Below, one piece after another: positions 11,854 to 25,388 of a stretch of DNA of 64,000 nt (position 1 is the first letter of the stretch; each line of letters starts with the position of its first letter). The DNA comes from Poa pratensis (taxonomy: Eukaryota > Streptophyta > Magnoliopsida > Poales > Poaceae), in NCBI GenBank assembly GCA_947311845.1, contig CAMZMU010000027.1, forward strand, positions 45,680,053 to 45,744,052. Reading direction: 5' to 3'. The notes beneath the pieces are model-generated. The model was not told where the DNA came from. It ran no database searches and saw nothing but the letters and a program-made list of their open reading frames with translations. The translations under genes and the position numbers were made by a program.

Positions 11854-13708
11854 TAGATCAATGTCGGTCACGTCTATCGTCTGGCTCAAACAGGCGCGTG
11901 ACCAGCCACCTGCCGCCGTGGCACCATGTGTTAAATCAAATCCATGGCGACATGATTCGCTGTTCTTTCGCCCCGTACCGGCGGGCGTCCAGCGGGCGGT
12001 GGCCCAACCCGGTGCGGTGCCAGCCGGCCGCGGCACAACACAAAGCCGACGGACGGTGGTTGTTGGCCGGTCCCGGTCGATCCTCCAGGGACGGCTTTAT
12101 CAGGGCGATGCTTTGGTTGGTTCATCGCTGCTGCCCATTCCGTCCATGCCTTCTCCAGTCTCCCGAACCTTGTTCGTTGGGGGCAAAGAAGAAGAGAAGA
12201 TGATTCTGCTGCCGCTGCTTTGGCCTTTGGGGACGTCCTTCTTTTGGGGTGGAAATGGAAACGATGGTGACTGGGCATGGCACATTAGATTAGCACTCGT
12301 CGTCGTCGTCGATGCTGATCATATTTGATCGTTAGCACGTCCAGAGAGCCACGAAGCGCACGCGCCACCGAACGCGCGCACCATCTAGCGGATTACTCGC
12401 CAAGTCGCCATTGCTGCAGTGCAGACTTGGGCAGTCACCGGCCGTGCGTATGTTTAGTAGTATTTGATCGTTGTACCAAACCTGAAATGCGTCTGTTCTG
12501 CTGCAGCGTAGCAATGTGCGCCTACCCTCTCGATGATTCGACGCCACCTTAAACTGGTTTTTAAGCGTGGTTAGACCTAAAGCGCGGGCGGGTTATGATG
12601 ATGCTAAACAAGAACACGCGGGTGGGGAAGAGGGACCACCCACACTGCACCACTTTTGGTACCGGCGCTCTGCCCAGAATACGCCCGCTGACATGCGGGC
12701 CCGCCGTCGCGTGCGCATGTAGTACCGACGAGCGACACAGATCAGCTCGCCAGCAAAACTGGAAAAGCGGCAGCTTTCCTTTCCTCATGCCAACCGTTCG
12801 GAGCTCGATTGCAGGTCACTGACATCTCGTCCCGGAGGTCTACTGGTCCCAGCGCTCGGTGGGCGTGGCAGTACATACATCCTGCAACCCCTCTTGCGCA
12901 TGGCCCACATGTCATTTTATGGATATGTACGTACAGGCAGCTGAGGTGAGGTGCACTTTGGGGGCCCGCGCACTGTCTCAGTGTGTCAGTCACTTGCCCG
13001 CCCCCGGCCTTTTCTCTGTGCCTTCTTCGTCTCGCCCAAACTGAACCCCCCTGCTCCACGCTACAGAACAAATAGGAGGGAGGGACTACTCTTCTTCGGG
13101 AATATGGCGGCGTGAGCGGTGGTTGGCCCGGACTAGCTGCAGACCGACGGACGGGGAGGAATCCCGCGATTTTCTTCGGTCGTCCTCCTCCGGTGCGTCG
13201 GCAACGGCCTGCCTCCGAGGTGCGTGCGCAACTCGCGCCATTGCTTCCCCGTGCTGCATTACGCTCGTGCTTTGCTTGCTTGCTTCTGAAGGTGAAACCG
13301 CCTCTGCTTTTGCGCCACCCGCTTGTTGTTTGGTCGTGCCCGGTTTATGTGGAGCTTACTGGGGCGGCGTTTGTTGTCGGTTCAGATCCGTTCCTCACAC
13401 TCCCTAGAGCTCCACTCCGGTTGGTTGCCTTTTTTTTGGGTGACTTTGATTGCTCCCGTTTGCGCTTTACCTGCCGCTGCTGCATTCCATTTTAACACCG
13501 ACTCGTCTCCCTTCAGCGCCTTCTGCTACTCCCCGCTTTCCTTTGACAGAATTTTCCAGCTTACTGTCTTTTCTTACGGTTATTTCGACGTACGTGACCC
13601 TTCTAATTTCTTCGAATATGCAAAGGAGTTGTGTGCTGTGGATTTGTGTTGCTGACGAGCTGCACTATTTGCATTACAGGTTCGGCGTTTTTAGCTGTTT
13701 AGGCTACT
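11854..13708 (+). promoter_or_regulatory. IQD upstream region with probable 5' UTR intron
   Basis: Moderately GC-rich sequence before the IQD start codon with no recognised coding gene. A likely leader intron begins near 13220 (CCGAG/GTGCGT) and ends at the ATTACAG acceptor near 13680, leaving about 29 bases before the start codon. This is an inference from splice-site form; no transcript evidence is available. Confidence 0.4.
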
Positions 13709-16700
13709 ATGGGGAAATCCCCGGCCAAGTGGATCAAGTCTGTGCTCCTCGGGAAGAAATCGGCAAAGTCTAGTTCTACCAAGGCAAAGGATTTGCCGGT
13801 AAGGACTCTCGTAATGCGCAGATGTTGGTAACATGTAGCTTTCAAAAGGGTTTTACAGTTGATATATGCAATTCGCATATAGAAGAATTTCATACACGCA
13901 TTAAAGTTACCTTTTGCAAACGCTAGTAGTTACATATTTACTGGTCTAGTGGGTTTATCGATGTGTTTACCTATTAATAGCATGAGAGAAAATCGTACTT
14001 TTGGTCTCAAAAAATTAAATTTTCCACAGTTGTAATCACATGGTGTCAAATTGCCATGCTTACGAAACATTAGATGCATGCCTAGTGCCTTTCATGTTCC
14101 TCTCTCTCTTTCGCCTGCTTTATTCATGTTGTCAGGTTGTAGCTAACTAGTAGCTATTTGTGCCTTCTGCAAATAATCAGATCGAGCTTTAAAATTGGTA
14201 TTTGCATTTTTTTTCCTACTTTACTGGTTGAATTGACCATGTGTTTATCGCTGGAATATAGAAGGCCGCAAACAGTAACGGACACACTACTGGGAAGGAG
14301 CCTGAATTCTCTGACAATTCTCCCGTGATCTCGGAGCCGGTACTTGTTACCAAGGGAATTTCCAACTTACCAAATGGGAGGGCAGTGGAAAACATGGACC
14401 GTGTTGAGTCTGACATGCCAACTAGTCCCGAGAAACTGAAAGAAGAACTGGCTGCAACGAAGGCACAAGCGGCTTTTCGAGGTTACCTGGTAAGTGTTAA
14501 CACCTTTTTCCTAAGCTGATTCATACTGTATTTGTACAGTCACTGTCATCTCGTTGATGCGCCTTCCGACTGCAAACCCTGCAAATGTTGCTCCAAGCTT
14601 CTAAACTTTTATGTAGTGCCTTGTGAAGAAAAAAAGAAGAAAAAAACAAGTTAGCCAGGTTGTTAAAAAGCAAATTCAACCATCCTAAAAAACGATTGGC
14701 TTAATGGCTGATTTCTACAAACCATTAATATCTGCTGCTGCTTTAGCACTTTTACAATTTTCTTTGGGAAATTATATAAAAGCACCATCTGCGATAAGGT
14801 GTCCCAGACTCCCTACATTAACTGTTGTTACAAAAAAATGCATTTTAAACCTCGGGTATCTGAAAAAGTAGTAATCACCCATCTGTTACAAACATAGTCA
14901 TCTACATGTAGTTGCAGTAGCACCGTGCTAATGTTGGAATGGTTGTGAACCTTTTGTGCAGGCACGCAGGGCATTCCGCGCGTTAAAAGGTATCATAAGA
15001 CTTCAGGCACTGATTCGAGGGCATCTTGTAAGGAGGCAGGCTGTTTCAACCCTTCATGCGACATGGTTGATTGTGAAGTTTCAAGCTCTAGTTCGTGGAA
15101 GAAATGCTAGACTTTCTAGTGCTGCCATGCAATTTTCTGAGAAGTTTGGACGATATAAGTTTGCGGTGAGTACCTCTCCATGCTCCCTCCCTTTTTATGT
15201 GCTCTATTCTTTTTACCCTGTACATGTTTTTTAGTTAATCTTCTAGTTGCAGAAAATAAACGCCTGCAATCTTCATAGTGTAAAAATAATAAAATAAGTC
15301 CGGCACAATTTTTCAAGAAATTATAACTTGTTGGTGCACAATGTAGTGCACGGATCAAACATCAAAAAGCTATGTGTCCTTAAGCCAGTCCCCAGCATAT
15401 AAGGCAGCATACAGAGCCTAGTGTTTAATAGATGTTCTGTACCTGGATTATACAACCAATAGCAAGAAAATACTGTTAATTGTTTCCTTTTCTGCATGTC
15501 TGCACTATTTCGTTGTTGTTACAGAAAGTTCTGTGATTTGTTGTATTGGTGTGGATTGTAACAACAATTTGCTCTGTATTCTTAGATTTCTCTTCTCAGA
15601 TTAATGGACTTATTCTCGTAAATTATTGTAGAATAGATGATTTTCTCCCTGGGTGCTTTGACCCCCAAACAAGCTTTGTTTCATTTGGTCCTAGTGCCAA
15701 CTCAAGAAACTCTGTTTCATACCATTAATTCATGATCGACACATATTTTCAAGGGTATTTCTCACCTGTAGATTAACTAGACGTGTTAGTGGCCCATACA
15801 GTACAACACTGACTGGGTGGTTTCTCATGACAGCTTTCACTGTCACTGTTGATATGTTGACCATTTATAGCATTTCAACATAATTCAGAAATTCACAGAA
15901 GCACCACTTTTACAGTACAGTATTTAAAAGTTGCTTGTTAGATATGCATTTTATTCAGAAGTTTGAAATTAAAAAGTCCCATTATGTTGAAAATAAGTCA
16001 CGAATTTATTCTGCCAAACTAAAGTACGAATTGTATATGTTGAGCATGCCACTGTATTTTCTTTTCACGCTTCCTCTTCTTTTCCTTGGATGGTTATTTC
16101 TCAAAGCCTAGAAACTAAACTCTGTATTCCCCTTGTGCAATTTTTATTGTCTGGTAGCTAGTATGGCAGGAGAATCTGAAACAGTTGTTGCTTGCATCTA
16201 TCAGGGTGATAAGTCGTCGGATACATGGAAGGAGAAGCTATCTTCAAATGCATATGTTCGAAAGGTATGCTATTTGCTAGTGAGGAAAAAAATGTTCATC
16301 CTGCTCATTCTTATCAAAGATATGCATGTAATCACAGCAAGCTTGCTTTCTATTTATATTCTGGGGTTGTTCTAAATCACATTTGCATTCTGTAGCTTTT
16401 GTCTTCACCAGTTTTGGTGAAAGCTCTTCACATTCAATATGACGAGAGGGACCCCAATTCAGCCTACATATGGCTGGAGAGATGGACAATAAGCTGCATC
16501 TGGAAACCTGTTTCTGAACGAAAAATAGTTCCTGATGGGAAACCACAAGTAAGGAAGGCCAGTTATGCCATGGAAACTCACTCCGCGAAGTTAAAGCGCA
16601 ATGTCCGGAAGTTTTCTGCTGCTACAGTTGAGACCCAAACAAATACTTTTGAACCTGAAAAATCAAAAAGAAATCCAAGGAAATTCTCGGGCTCACCCGC

Positions 16701-18223
16701 TGATTCAGTGCCAGATAGCCAGTTATCTGAACTTGAGAAGGTTAAAAGGAACCTTAAAAAGTCAACTAACTCCATGGCTGAAGCCTCTAAGATATCAAAT
16801 TCCAAGGCTGATGCCTCAAAGATATATAATTCGACAACTGACGGGCCAAAGCTATCTGATTCCATGGCTGAATCCTCAAAGATATCCAGTCTGCTAAACG
16901 GCGTCTCTGGCCATCAGGACAACCAATTTGAGAAAGCGCTACCGAATGCATGTGAGGCTTCGTTTCCTCCTCAAACTCAAGATCATCGCAGTAGCGATCT
17001 CTTCGAAAATTCAGACATGGATAAGTTGGAACCTGATATAAAATATGATCTGGAAACACCATTCTTACCCGAGGAAAAATTTAGTGCACCTATTATTGTT
17101 GCTCAAGCAAATGAATTTATGGAACGGCGGATCCGTGATAATGCAGATGATACCATAGAAAAGAAAGAAGAAACTAGGTTCAAGGAAGAACCGCTGTCTA
17201 ATGGAAAGCTTAGAACTAAGAGGAGGTCTTCGTTCTCCAGTTCAGAGTATCCGGAGAGTGGAGCCAAGAATACTCTAGTTCCACCAAGGAAGCCAAGCTA
17301 TATGGCTCCAACAGAATCCTTGAAGGCAAAATTGCGAGGACCACCCAGATTAGATGCTGATCTACCGGTGGACAAGAATAGCTACCCCCGCCGCCAGTCT
17401 CTTCCTGCTCTGAACAGTGAGTTTTGTTCCCACTTTGAATTTTGAATTTTCCTGAAAAAGCGAACACTATGGTGAGCTTGCACTTGACTTGAGGCATAAA
17501 CAAATATCAGTTCAAAATTGTGGTAGCAAAGCTATAGATGATTTTCTAGATAATTTAACCAAAAACTACCTCGCCCTCTGCATCCGAAAGTACACATAAT
17601 TGGTGTTGTGGGGTTGTGGCTTGGTTGCCCTTTATGACCTAGTTGTATGGTTTTTGCCCGGTTTCTTCCACTAATAAACCGGGCACCTTCTGCTTAAAAA
17701 TGGAAAAGGCAAAGCTTTTGCCTTCGGTTTCAAAATAAAAAAAGTACACATAACCCAAATGATTACATAGTCATTAGAATATTCACGCCATCTAGCAACA
17801 ATGGAAGCAACAAGCCACATAATCAAGGGCAAAATCAAATATTACATAGGCAGTTATAAAACCACCACCCAACTAGGGCATATATCCATTGGTAGCCAAC
17901 ACCACCAACCTCCTGACACCAATGATGCACTGAGTCTGAAAGGTGAATAGGTGATACAGTATATGTCATCATAAAGAGATGCCAAGGCCTATGCAATGCA
18001 TTTAGCTATCTACATATGTATGGTTGCTGATGTTCAAATGTATCGGATTAGCATTGATTTTAGAGCTCACAACTCAACACTACATGCATGTTTGGGAACA
18101 ATGCCAAGCTGTATAGGATCCTGAAACCTAAACATTTGATTTGTTTCTTTTCATTTCTGATATTTCGCTTGTTTCGTTTTACTATCTGCAGATAGAGGGA
18201 TCAAAACGGAATGGAGACGGTGA
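13709..18223 (+). CDS. IQ-domain (IQD) calmodulin-binding protein
   Basis: Six exons: 13709-13798, 14262-14489, 14962-15165, 16205-16264, 16396-17416, 18192-18223; 544 residues with no frame break. Splice sites are GT-AG and phases fit. It begins MGKSPAKWIKSVLLGKK, the usual IQD start. The IQ region spans about residues 92-160: KAQAAFRGYL joins across an intron to ARRAFRALKG, then IIRLQALIRGHLVRRQ and IVKFQALVRGRNAR. The C-terminus has SYPRRQSLPALN of the DUF4005 region and ends in EWRR. IQD proteins bind calmodulin and tether it to microtubules, plasma membrane or nucleus, shaping cell growth; which site applies here is unknown. A four-copy ten-residue repeat lies at about residues 320-359. 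Confidence 0.92.
16771..16890 (+). repeat. Four-copy 30-bp coding repeat in IQD exon 5
   Basis: Four consecutive 30-base units encode SMAEASKISN, SKADASKIYN, STTDGPKLSD and SMAESSKISS. Unit 1 and unit 4 are the most alike. The reading frame is kept, and the segment is Ser/Lys-rich and probably disordered. Confidence 0.85.
17585..17745 (+). mobile_element. Probable LINE 3' end fragment in IQD intron 5
   Basis: The stretch ends with a GCAAAGCTTTTGCC inverted repeat after a sequence resembling the 3' untranslated tail of grass LINEs (ACTAATAAACCGGGCACC), followed by an A-rich run. It would be a 5'-truncated insertion. No coding remains and a target duplication was not found. Confidence 0.35.
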
Positions 18224-19151
18224 ACCGGCTATCAAACTTCCATGCGAAGATTTTCCCATCTGAAGAGTGCAACCGTGGATGAAGTCTGTTGTTGTCCTAA
18301 CTGTCTCTATCTTTATTGTTCTGCATACGTTGTAAAGATATGTTGTTATGATGTTATCCTTGTGTTGAACTAGCTTGTTGTGATGTCCGGTGCTATTTGT
18401 TCTGATTTTTCTACAGTTCCTTTGTGTCATTTACTATGTCTTAAATGTAAAGATACAGTTGCTTTGCTCATTTGCAGCAGAACTGCTTGCACTATGAAGT
18501 GTCACATTCTGGTTGAACTGCCTTGTTCTGGTGGCCGACGGGATGGGTACTACAAGTCTGAATATGCCTGTTCTCATCTCCTTTTTTTCCTTGCACATTT
18601 TTACCAGGTGCTAGTTTTCTTTTCTTTTCTTTTATCCAACCACTCTAACCTCGGTCACTTAAATTTGCAAATTTCTTAGTTTCTATTGCAGCACGAGACT
18701 TTGAAGTTGCAATACTCATCTAAAATGGTTTAAATTAATTTGCATAGTACAAATCTACGATACACATTTACTGTAATTACATACAATTAAAATTATGGTG
18801 TCATAAATTTTAGTTCAAATTATTTACATCTATAATAAAATTGAAATCGGATTTTTGTTAAACACGAGGCAAAAGTTTTGCCCAGTCTTCCATTGATTAA
18901 AAAGAATATTGTTTCATGATTAATTACGAAAAACTTGCTGAAAACCGTGACCGGAGAGAAGAACCAGGAGGTAAAAAGTGGTGACTACTATGGGAGAAGC
19001 AAGAGTACTTTTCTGTACCACCGAGAAGGGTTCCTAACTTTTTGTTCTTAACTTTACACCAGTCTAGTAACTGTAGCACCCGGATTTTCCTTCGCCCATC
19101 CGTTTCAGTTGTTGTCATGTGTGTTGAGTTGCGTTTTGGCACTAGGTAGTA
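18224..19151. other. IQD 3' flank
   Basis: Holds the probable IQD 3' untranslated region and then AT-rich intergenic sequence. A GGCAAAAGTTTTGCC palindrome at about 18869 resembles the LINE tail in the IQD intron but cannot be assigned. Confidence 0.35.
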
Positions 19152-19406
19152 CTCCCTTCATCCCAAAATACAAGGCCCCTTTAATTTCGCTGGTCAACGA
19201 TATCCGATTTTGACTATAATTTGTACTTATAAAATGACCATAAAATTATTATAAAAATATATGAAGTGAAAGAAGTTTGCAAGATGAACCCAACGATACC
19301 ATTTATACATTCTAGATCTACATAATTTATTATTTATCAATGGTCAAAGTTGATCACCGAAAACCAGTATAAAAATAGCGTGCTTTATATTTTGGGATGG
19401 AGGGAG
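19152..19406. mobile_element. Stowaway MITE
   Basis: Left end CTCCCTTCATCCCAAAATAC and inverted right end CTCCCTCCATCCCAAAATAT, with TA on both sides. 255 bp. Confidence 0.88.
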
Positions 19407-19802
19407 TACTATATGCTTCTGGTTTTTAAAATTTGACTTACATATTTTGAAATGTTAAAAAATTCAGACGAAAACATTTACGCGTACATCTTGACATTCT
19501 ATATCTTCAAAAAGTTGTTTCATGGAACACTGCCATTTTTTGTGTCTTGTATGAAAAAAAAGGTGCTAAAAAGGCTTTTTTAGAGACATGTTTTTGTCTT
19601 TTTACACAGTACACCAGGTGTTGGTGTTTCGTGAAATTTGAAGTGCGCCCATAGAATTTCGAGATGTACGGGCGAATTTATTTTCCGAAGTTTTACATTT
19701 CAAATTTTTTTGGGTGGCAGGAGCATGTTTCAACGTGCAAAACTGAATTACACCATGTGTTCTCATTTTTTTTGTTTTTGAAATGGAACAAACTTGATTC
19801 CC

Positions 19803-22800
19803 TTACACTCTTGACCCAGCCCGGTCGCTGGTCAATACCATGTTAACATCAGCAGGAGCAGCCTCAGCCAGCAGATAGACAGAGTCAGGTTCGCTTGAGG
19901 CTCCCATAGCAGCAAGTTTATGAGCAACTCCGTTGCAAGTTCTTGGACTAAAGCTGCAGACACAGGTCACAAAGTTCAATTCATAAAGGCCCTGGCATCT
20001 TTGAAGATCAACTCCCGCATTTGTGCGGTCGAATTTGGAGAGTGGAGAGCTTCCGCAACAGTTGTTGAATCCGTCTCAATGTGCAGGTTAGAAATGCCCC
20101 AACCAACAGCTGCATGTAAGGCCCTCATACAAGCTTCAGCTTCGGCCCTGAGTGCATCTCTAATATTCCTCAGGTGTCCATAACCAGAACCCCGGACATC
20201 ACCATCAGCATCACGCGCTATAAAACCCCAGCCGCCATGATTTGTACCGGGGAAGTAAGCGCCGTCAGTATTGATCTTTATGGTGTCTCCCCTTGGCTTC
20301 GTCCATTTCAGAGTCTGTTTTTCGGTTGTGGAGGTGCCCTTTAGGAAGAAATCCTTGGACTCCGACACCCATCTGTGGACAATTTTGCACACAGCCTCAG
20401 CTGTTCTGGCCTTGTCTCCCGCATTAATTTTGTTTCGTGCATCCCACCACTGCCAGCACAGGATCAAGGCCTTCAGCTTCTTGTCAATACTCAGGTTCAG
20501 CATGGTCCAAACCATCTCTCTAGCATTGGCACATTCAGTCAGCTTTTGCCGAGTGTCCTCCAGATATAGCATCCGCCAGCAGTTCTTCATAACTTTGCAG
20601 TTCAGAAACGTATGAGCCCCAACTTCATCAAGTCTATGACACACAGGGCAGATCGGATCAAGCTTCACTCCCCTTCGTTTAATGTTCATCCGCAGTGGCA
20701 AACTGTCATGGGTGAGGCGCCAGACAAACTGTTTGATTTTCATTGGGCAAGGCAGAGCCCAAATCTTTTCCCATATCGGATCCGGCTGACTTCCCTCCCT
20801 TGGGTTGCCCTCGCAGCACGCAGCTGGAAGTTGTGGATTTTGTAGGCTGATTTTACAGTAAAAACTCCTCTAGTATCAGGGTACCAGGCACAAAATCTTC
20901 CATGTCATCTCGGATAGGTGTCGCAAGAATAATGGCAGCATCGACCGGCCAGAAAATGTCCTGCACCAGAACCTCATCCCATGTACCCGAGATAGGGTTG
21001 ATTAGCTCAGCAACTTTAGTAACAAGGTTTTGCCTTCTCGGGGTAAACGGAACTCGCAGTCCCTCTCGGTTGATCCAAGGATCCGTCCAGATATTGATAT
21101 CCGAGCCATTGCCCACTCTCCAAATCAGGCCTTCCTTTAACAGTTGTACACCCTTTAAGATACTGCGCCATGTATACGACATCCCACTCGTTGGAACCGC
21201 AGTAAGAACATCTCCACTTGGGAAATACTTGGCAGACAAGACCCGAGCACACAGCGACTCAGGTGCCATGAGGAGTCGCCACGCCTGTCTAGCCAGCATA
21301 GCAATATTGAAGCTGTGAAGGTCTCGGAATCCCAGCCCCCCTTCTTTCTTCGGTATTGTGAGTTTTTCCCAGCTCAACCAGTGCATCTTGTTTTCATTTT
21401 CCTGTGCGCCCACCAGTACCGACAGATCATAGTACTCATTTCATCACAAAGGGTTTTTGTCAGGTCAAAACAGGACATCGCAAAAGTTGGGATGGCCTGG
21501 GCACAAGCTTTGATCAGGACATCCTTGCCAGCCTTTGAGAGAGCTCTCTCCTTCCAACCTTGAATGCGCTTCCAGATCCTTTCCTTTAGGTATTCAAAAG
21601 TTTTTGCCCTAGAACGGCCCACATACACCGGCAGCCCAAGATACTTCTCACTCCAAGCAATTGACGTGATGTTGAGGGCTCTCATAACCCGAGTTCTACA
21701 CTCTCGCGGCGTGTTGTGACTGAACATGACTGCAGACTTGTCAAAATTGATAGTTTGTCCCGAGCAATTCTCATATAAATTAAGGATTTCTTGCAGATGT
21801 TGTGCACACTGTTCAGTAGCATTCAGCAGCACCATCGAGTCATCTGCAAACAGTAGATGATTAAAGCTCGGGGCATTAGGACAAATTTTAATTCCTTGCA
21901 GTCTTCCGTTTTCCTCGGCATTATTAAGCAGCGCCGAAAAGCCTTCACATAGATAAGAAAAAGATAAGGTGACAGGGGGTCACCCTGCCGAAGCCCTCTC
22001 TCAGGCAGAATCACATCCGTGAGGGAATCATTTACTTTAACTCTATACTGGACTGAATTCACACAGCACATGATCAGCCCAATCCATCTTTCGTCGAAGC
22101 CCATTCTTCTCATCATCATTTCCAAGAAATGCCACTCCACGCGGTCATAGGCCTTACTCATGTCCAGCTTTACCGCTGCAAAACCATTGCTGCCCTTCTT
22201 TCTAGTCTGCATATAATGGGTACACTCATAAGCCAACAGAATATTATCAGTTATAAGCCTCCCAGGGACAAAGGCAGACTGGTTTGGGGAAATCAGATCG
22301 GGAAGAATCTGTTTCAGTCGGTTTGCAAGGACCTTCGACACCAACTTGTACACCACATTACATAAGCTGATCGGCCGGAGATCCTTCATCTTGTAGGTTC
22401 TTTCACTTTGGGTATTAGGACCACACATGTTTCATTCCAATCAGCAGACAACTCTCCCCCATGTAGGACATTCAGTACTTCCCTAGTCACTTGTTCACCC
22501 ACAATGTGCCAATATTTTTTGTAGAAGGCTGCAGGCATACCATCCGGGCCTGGCGCCTTTAGATCGCCAATAGAATCAAGGGCCGCACGAACCTCCTCAG
22601 CGGTGAAGGTTTTAGTCAGCATCTCATTCATCTCCCCACTCACACGGGCAGGAATAAGGGTTTCAAGCTCAGCCATTCGAGTTCCTGCACTAGAGAAAAA
22701 CAAATTAGTAAAGTAAGATGTCACCGCCTCCTTTATCTCCTCCTTCTCCGACACCACACTCCCATCCTCTTTTTTGAGCTTGGTAATTCTATTTTTCCGC

Positions 22801-23920
22801 TTTCTCTCGGAGGCACACATATGGAAATATTTGGTATTCCTATCACCATTTGTCATCCAGTTGACATGAGCTCGCTGTTTCCAATATGTATCCCGCTGCT
22901 CTTCTAGCCTTGACAGTTTGAAACGTAGCAGCTCCTCCCGCCTGACCTGCTCACCACTAATGCCTTCCCTTCTACATTTTTCCAACTCCTTCTTTGCTTT
23001 CTTTATTCTTTTTTCAAGGTCACCCAACACATTTCGGTTCCAGTCCACAAGCTCGCCCAGCACCCCACGCAGAGCCCCGCAGTAGTTTCTCCTTTTAACC
23101 TCACTTCCCTCTCCCAAGCATTCCTGATGATCTCTTCACAGCCATCTTCCTGAATCCAGTTTGCTTCAAACCTTTTCACACCTCCTTCATCACGGCCCTG
23201 TCTCCTTCTGCACGCACCATGAGTGTCGACGATAACAGGTCGGTGGTCCGAGTGCCTCGGGTCACCATTGATGACTTTGAAGCCCGGGAAACGATCACAC
23301 CACGCTTGTGTAGCAACAGCTCTGTCGAGCCTCTCCTTTATATAACCAGTAGCAGTATGGCTATGGTTTCGCCATGTGAACGCGTCACCACAGAAGCCCA
23401 GATCTCTCAACTCACATTCCTCCAGCGCCTCCTTAAACTTGTCCATCTGCCTTTGCGGCTTCGGGGCACCCCCTTCTTTTTCCCACGGATGTAGGATCTC
23501 GTTGAAATCACCCACCAGCAGCCACGGCTTGTTGTTTCGCTGTTTTAGGATGCGAAGCAGTTGCCAAGTTTTATCCCTTTCATCAGTTTTCGGTTCACCA
23601 TAAATGCCAGTAAATCTCCAGCCAAAGCCATCACTCTCCTCCACTTCCATATCAATGTGGTATTTAGACATGAAGCAGTCAATAGTCACATTTAACTCTT
23701 TTTTCCAGAAAACAACTAGTCCCCCACTTGAGCCCACACAATCCTTCACCATCATCTGGGTCATACCCAGCTTCCACCGCAGCCATTCCAGCCTTCTCCT
23801 GTCCAACTTGGTCTCGGACAAGAAAAGGATGTCGGGGTCCTCCCTCTTCTGGAGATCCAGAAGACCGCGAACTGCCGGGCCATTCCCCAAACCCCGGCAG
23901 TTCCATCCCACTATCTTCAT
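19803..23920 (-). CDS. LINE ORF2: endonuclease, reverse transcriptase, RNase H
   Basis: Begins MKIVGWNCRGLGNGPAVRGL. The APE-type endonuclease has WNCRG, SETK, VGDFNEI, ERLDRA and SDHRPV (23920-23230). The reverse transcriptase has LRPISLCNVVYK, KLDMSKAYDRVEW, RGLRQGDPLSPYLF and the catalytic LLFADDS box (near 21850). A zinc-binding stretch (PICPVCHRLDEVGAHTFLNC, about 20660) precedes an RNase H domain with NTDGAY, AEAEACM and ETDS (about 20270-20060). It ends at the TAA at 19803. Seven frame changes (near 23108, 22391, 21946, 21410, 20886, 20794, 19986) interrupt what would be about 1,370 residues. No in-frame stop from a base substitution was seen. Confidence 0.85.
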
Positions 23921-25388
23921 TGGGTCTCGCAGGGCTGAAACGGCAGCCCCGCGTTCTTGGTCGAGTCCTTCGTCTTCTCCTGTGAGTTGTTCTTGACTTT
24001 CTTTGGTGCTTTCTCTTTTACTTCTCCCAACACCTGGGAGCTGCTTCGTTTTCCCCCACTACCACCGCTCCTGGAATTGATATCCCGAAGAGAGTCTCTC
24101 TCGTCGTTTGTATTTGCCATCCCCTTGAATTTTTGTATTTCCTTTCCCACCGCAGTTCTGCCCTGTACCTCCCCCGCCGGATCGATTTGCATTTTACAGT
24201 CCAGAATAACTTCATCAGCCGAAACCTTGTTATTGTCACTATCATGGGTACCCCCCAGCTGTTGTGACGCCCCTGCCTCAAAAACTCTTTTCTGACCCCA
24301 TCTACCAGATTCACACTCTCCGGATCAGTTGACACCGGATTATCTTTAGTGACCGCCACACTACCTGCATCTTCTTTGGATCCCCCACTTGCTTTTGTGC
24401 CCACAACAGCATCCTCCAAAACCAGTCTTTTCTGACTCCCTCCAAATTTGAACGGAACAACTTCTTTTAGCGGACTGGTCACCTCTCGTTCTTCAGTTTC
24501 AGCAAGAGCTCTTTCCCTTGTATCACCACCGTTCCGCCGCCACGACGCACCACCACTGCCTGACCTACTGCCACCACTCCCCAGACCAGGGTAACGACGC
24601 CCATTGCCTCCCGAGCCTTCCCCCCAGCTTCGCCTATCCTCCTCTCCCGGATTCTTCTTCGACATGACAGCCTTCAGCCACTTGCCATATTGTTGTTTTT
24701 CCCCCGGTTTCAGCTTGATCCCACAAACCCTATCACAGTGGCCAATTCTCCCACAGGTAAAAAGAAATCAGGAAGGAATTCATAGGAGAAAGGACACCAC
24801 CTCTCCGGTTCCCCTTCAATCACACTCGCCAGGATACCTCTCATAAGCACTTCATCCACCTTTATTCGCACCTTGATACGCAAAAAGGAGCCCACTGCTT
24901 GCCCATCTTCATCCACATCAACTTCCTCAAAAATTCCAATTTGACGCCCTATCATCTCCCCGTGCCCCAATTCATTGCCCCCATTGGGATGTTTTCCACC
25001 CTGACCCAGATCGGGACATGGGAGAACGCATACTCCTGCAAAGTCTTGCTGGGCACATAGTCCTCCAGGACTAAGAGCTCCTTGTTAAACATCCAGGGTC
25101 CATCATCCAGCGCCTTCTTTTTCCCTCCCGGCTGCAGGAACGTGAACATGAAGATATTGTCACCCATCTCCTTGCATTGCACACCTTTCATCGAACACCA
25201 CACTCTCCCCACCGATCTGGCCACCGCATAGCAATGGCCGGTTTCTCCGAGATCAGCTTCCCCAGCGCCATTGCATCCTGCTTCTTCTCCTTCCCCTTGT
25301 CCACCCAGCCAAGCTTGATTCCTCTTCTCTCCGCCTCCGACAGCTTCAGCCCCTTCAGCAAATCCTCCACCTGCTCCACCGGCTCCAT
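23917..25388 (-). CDS. LINE ORF1: DUF4283-type RNA-binding protein with CCHC-like knuckle
   Basis: Starts MEPVEQVEDLLKGLKLSEAE. The middle has the DUF4283 pattern (KKALDDGPWMFNKELLVLED, about 25110-25050), then RQIGIFEEVDVDEDG and the segment before the zinc knuckle. The knuckle reads TCGRIGHCDRVC near 24730 with its first Cys apparently replaced by Phe. The C-terminus is basic and Ser/Gly-rich. It presumably binds the element RNA. Frames change near 25230, 24960, 24765 and 24310; each join becomes continuous with one extra base in a T or G run. Its TGA stop overlaps the ORF2 start codon (ATGA). Confidence 0.75.
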
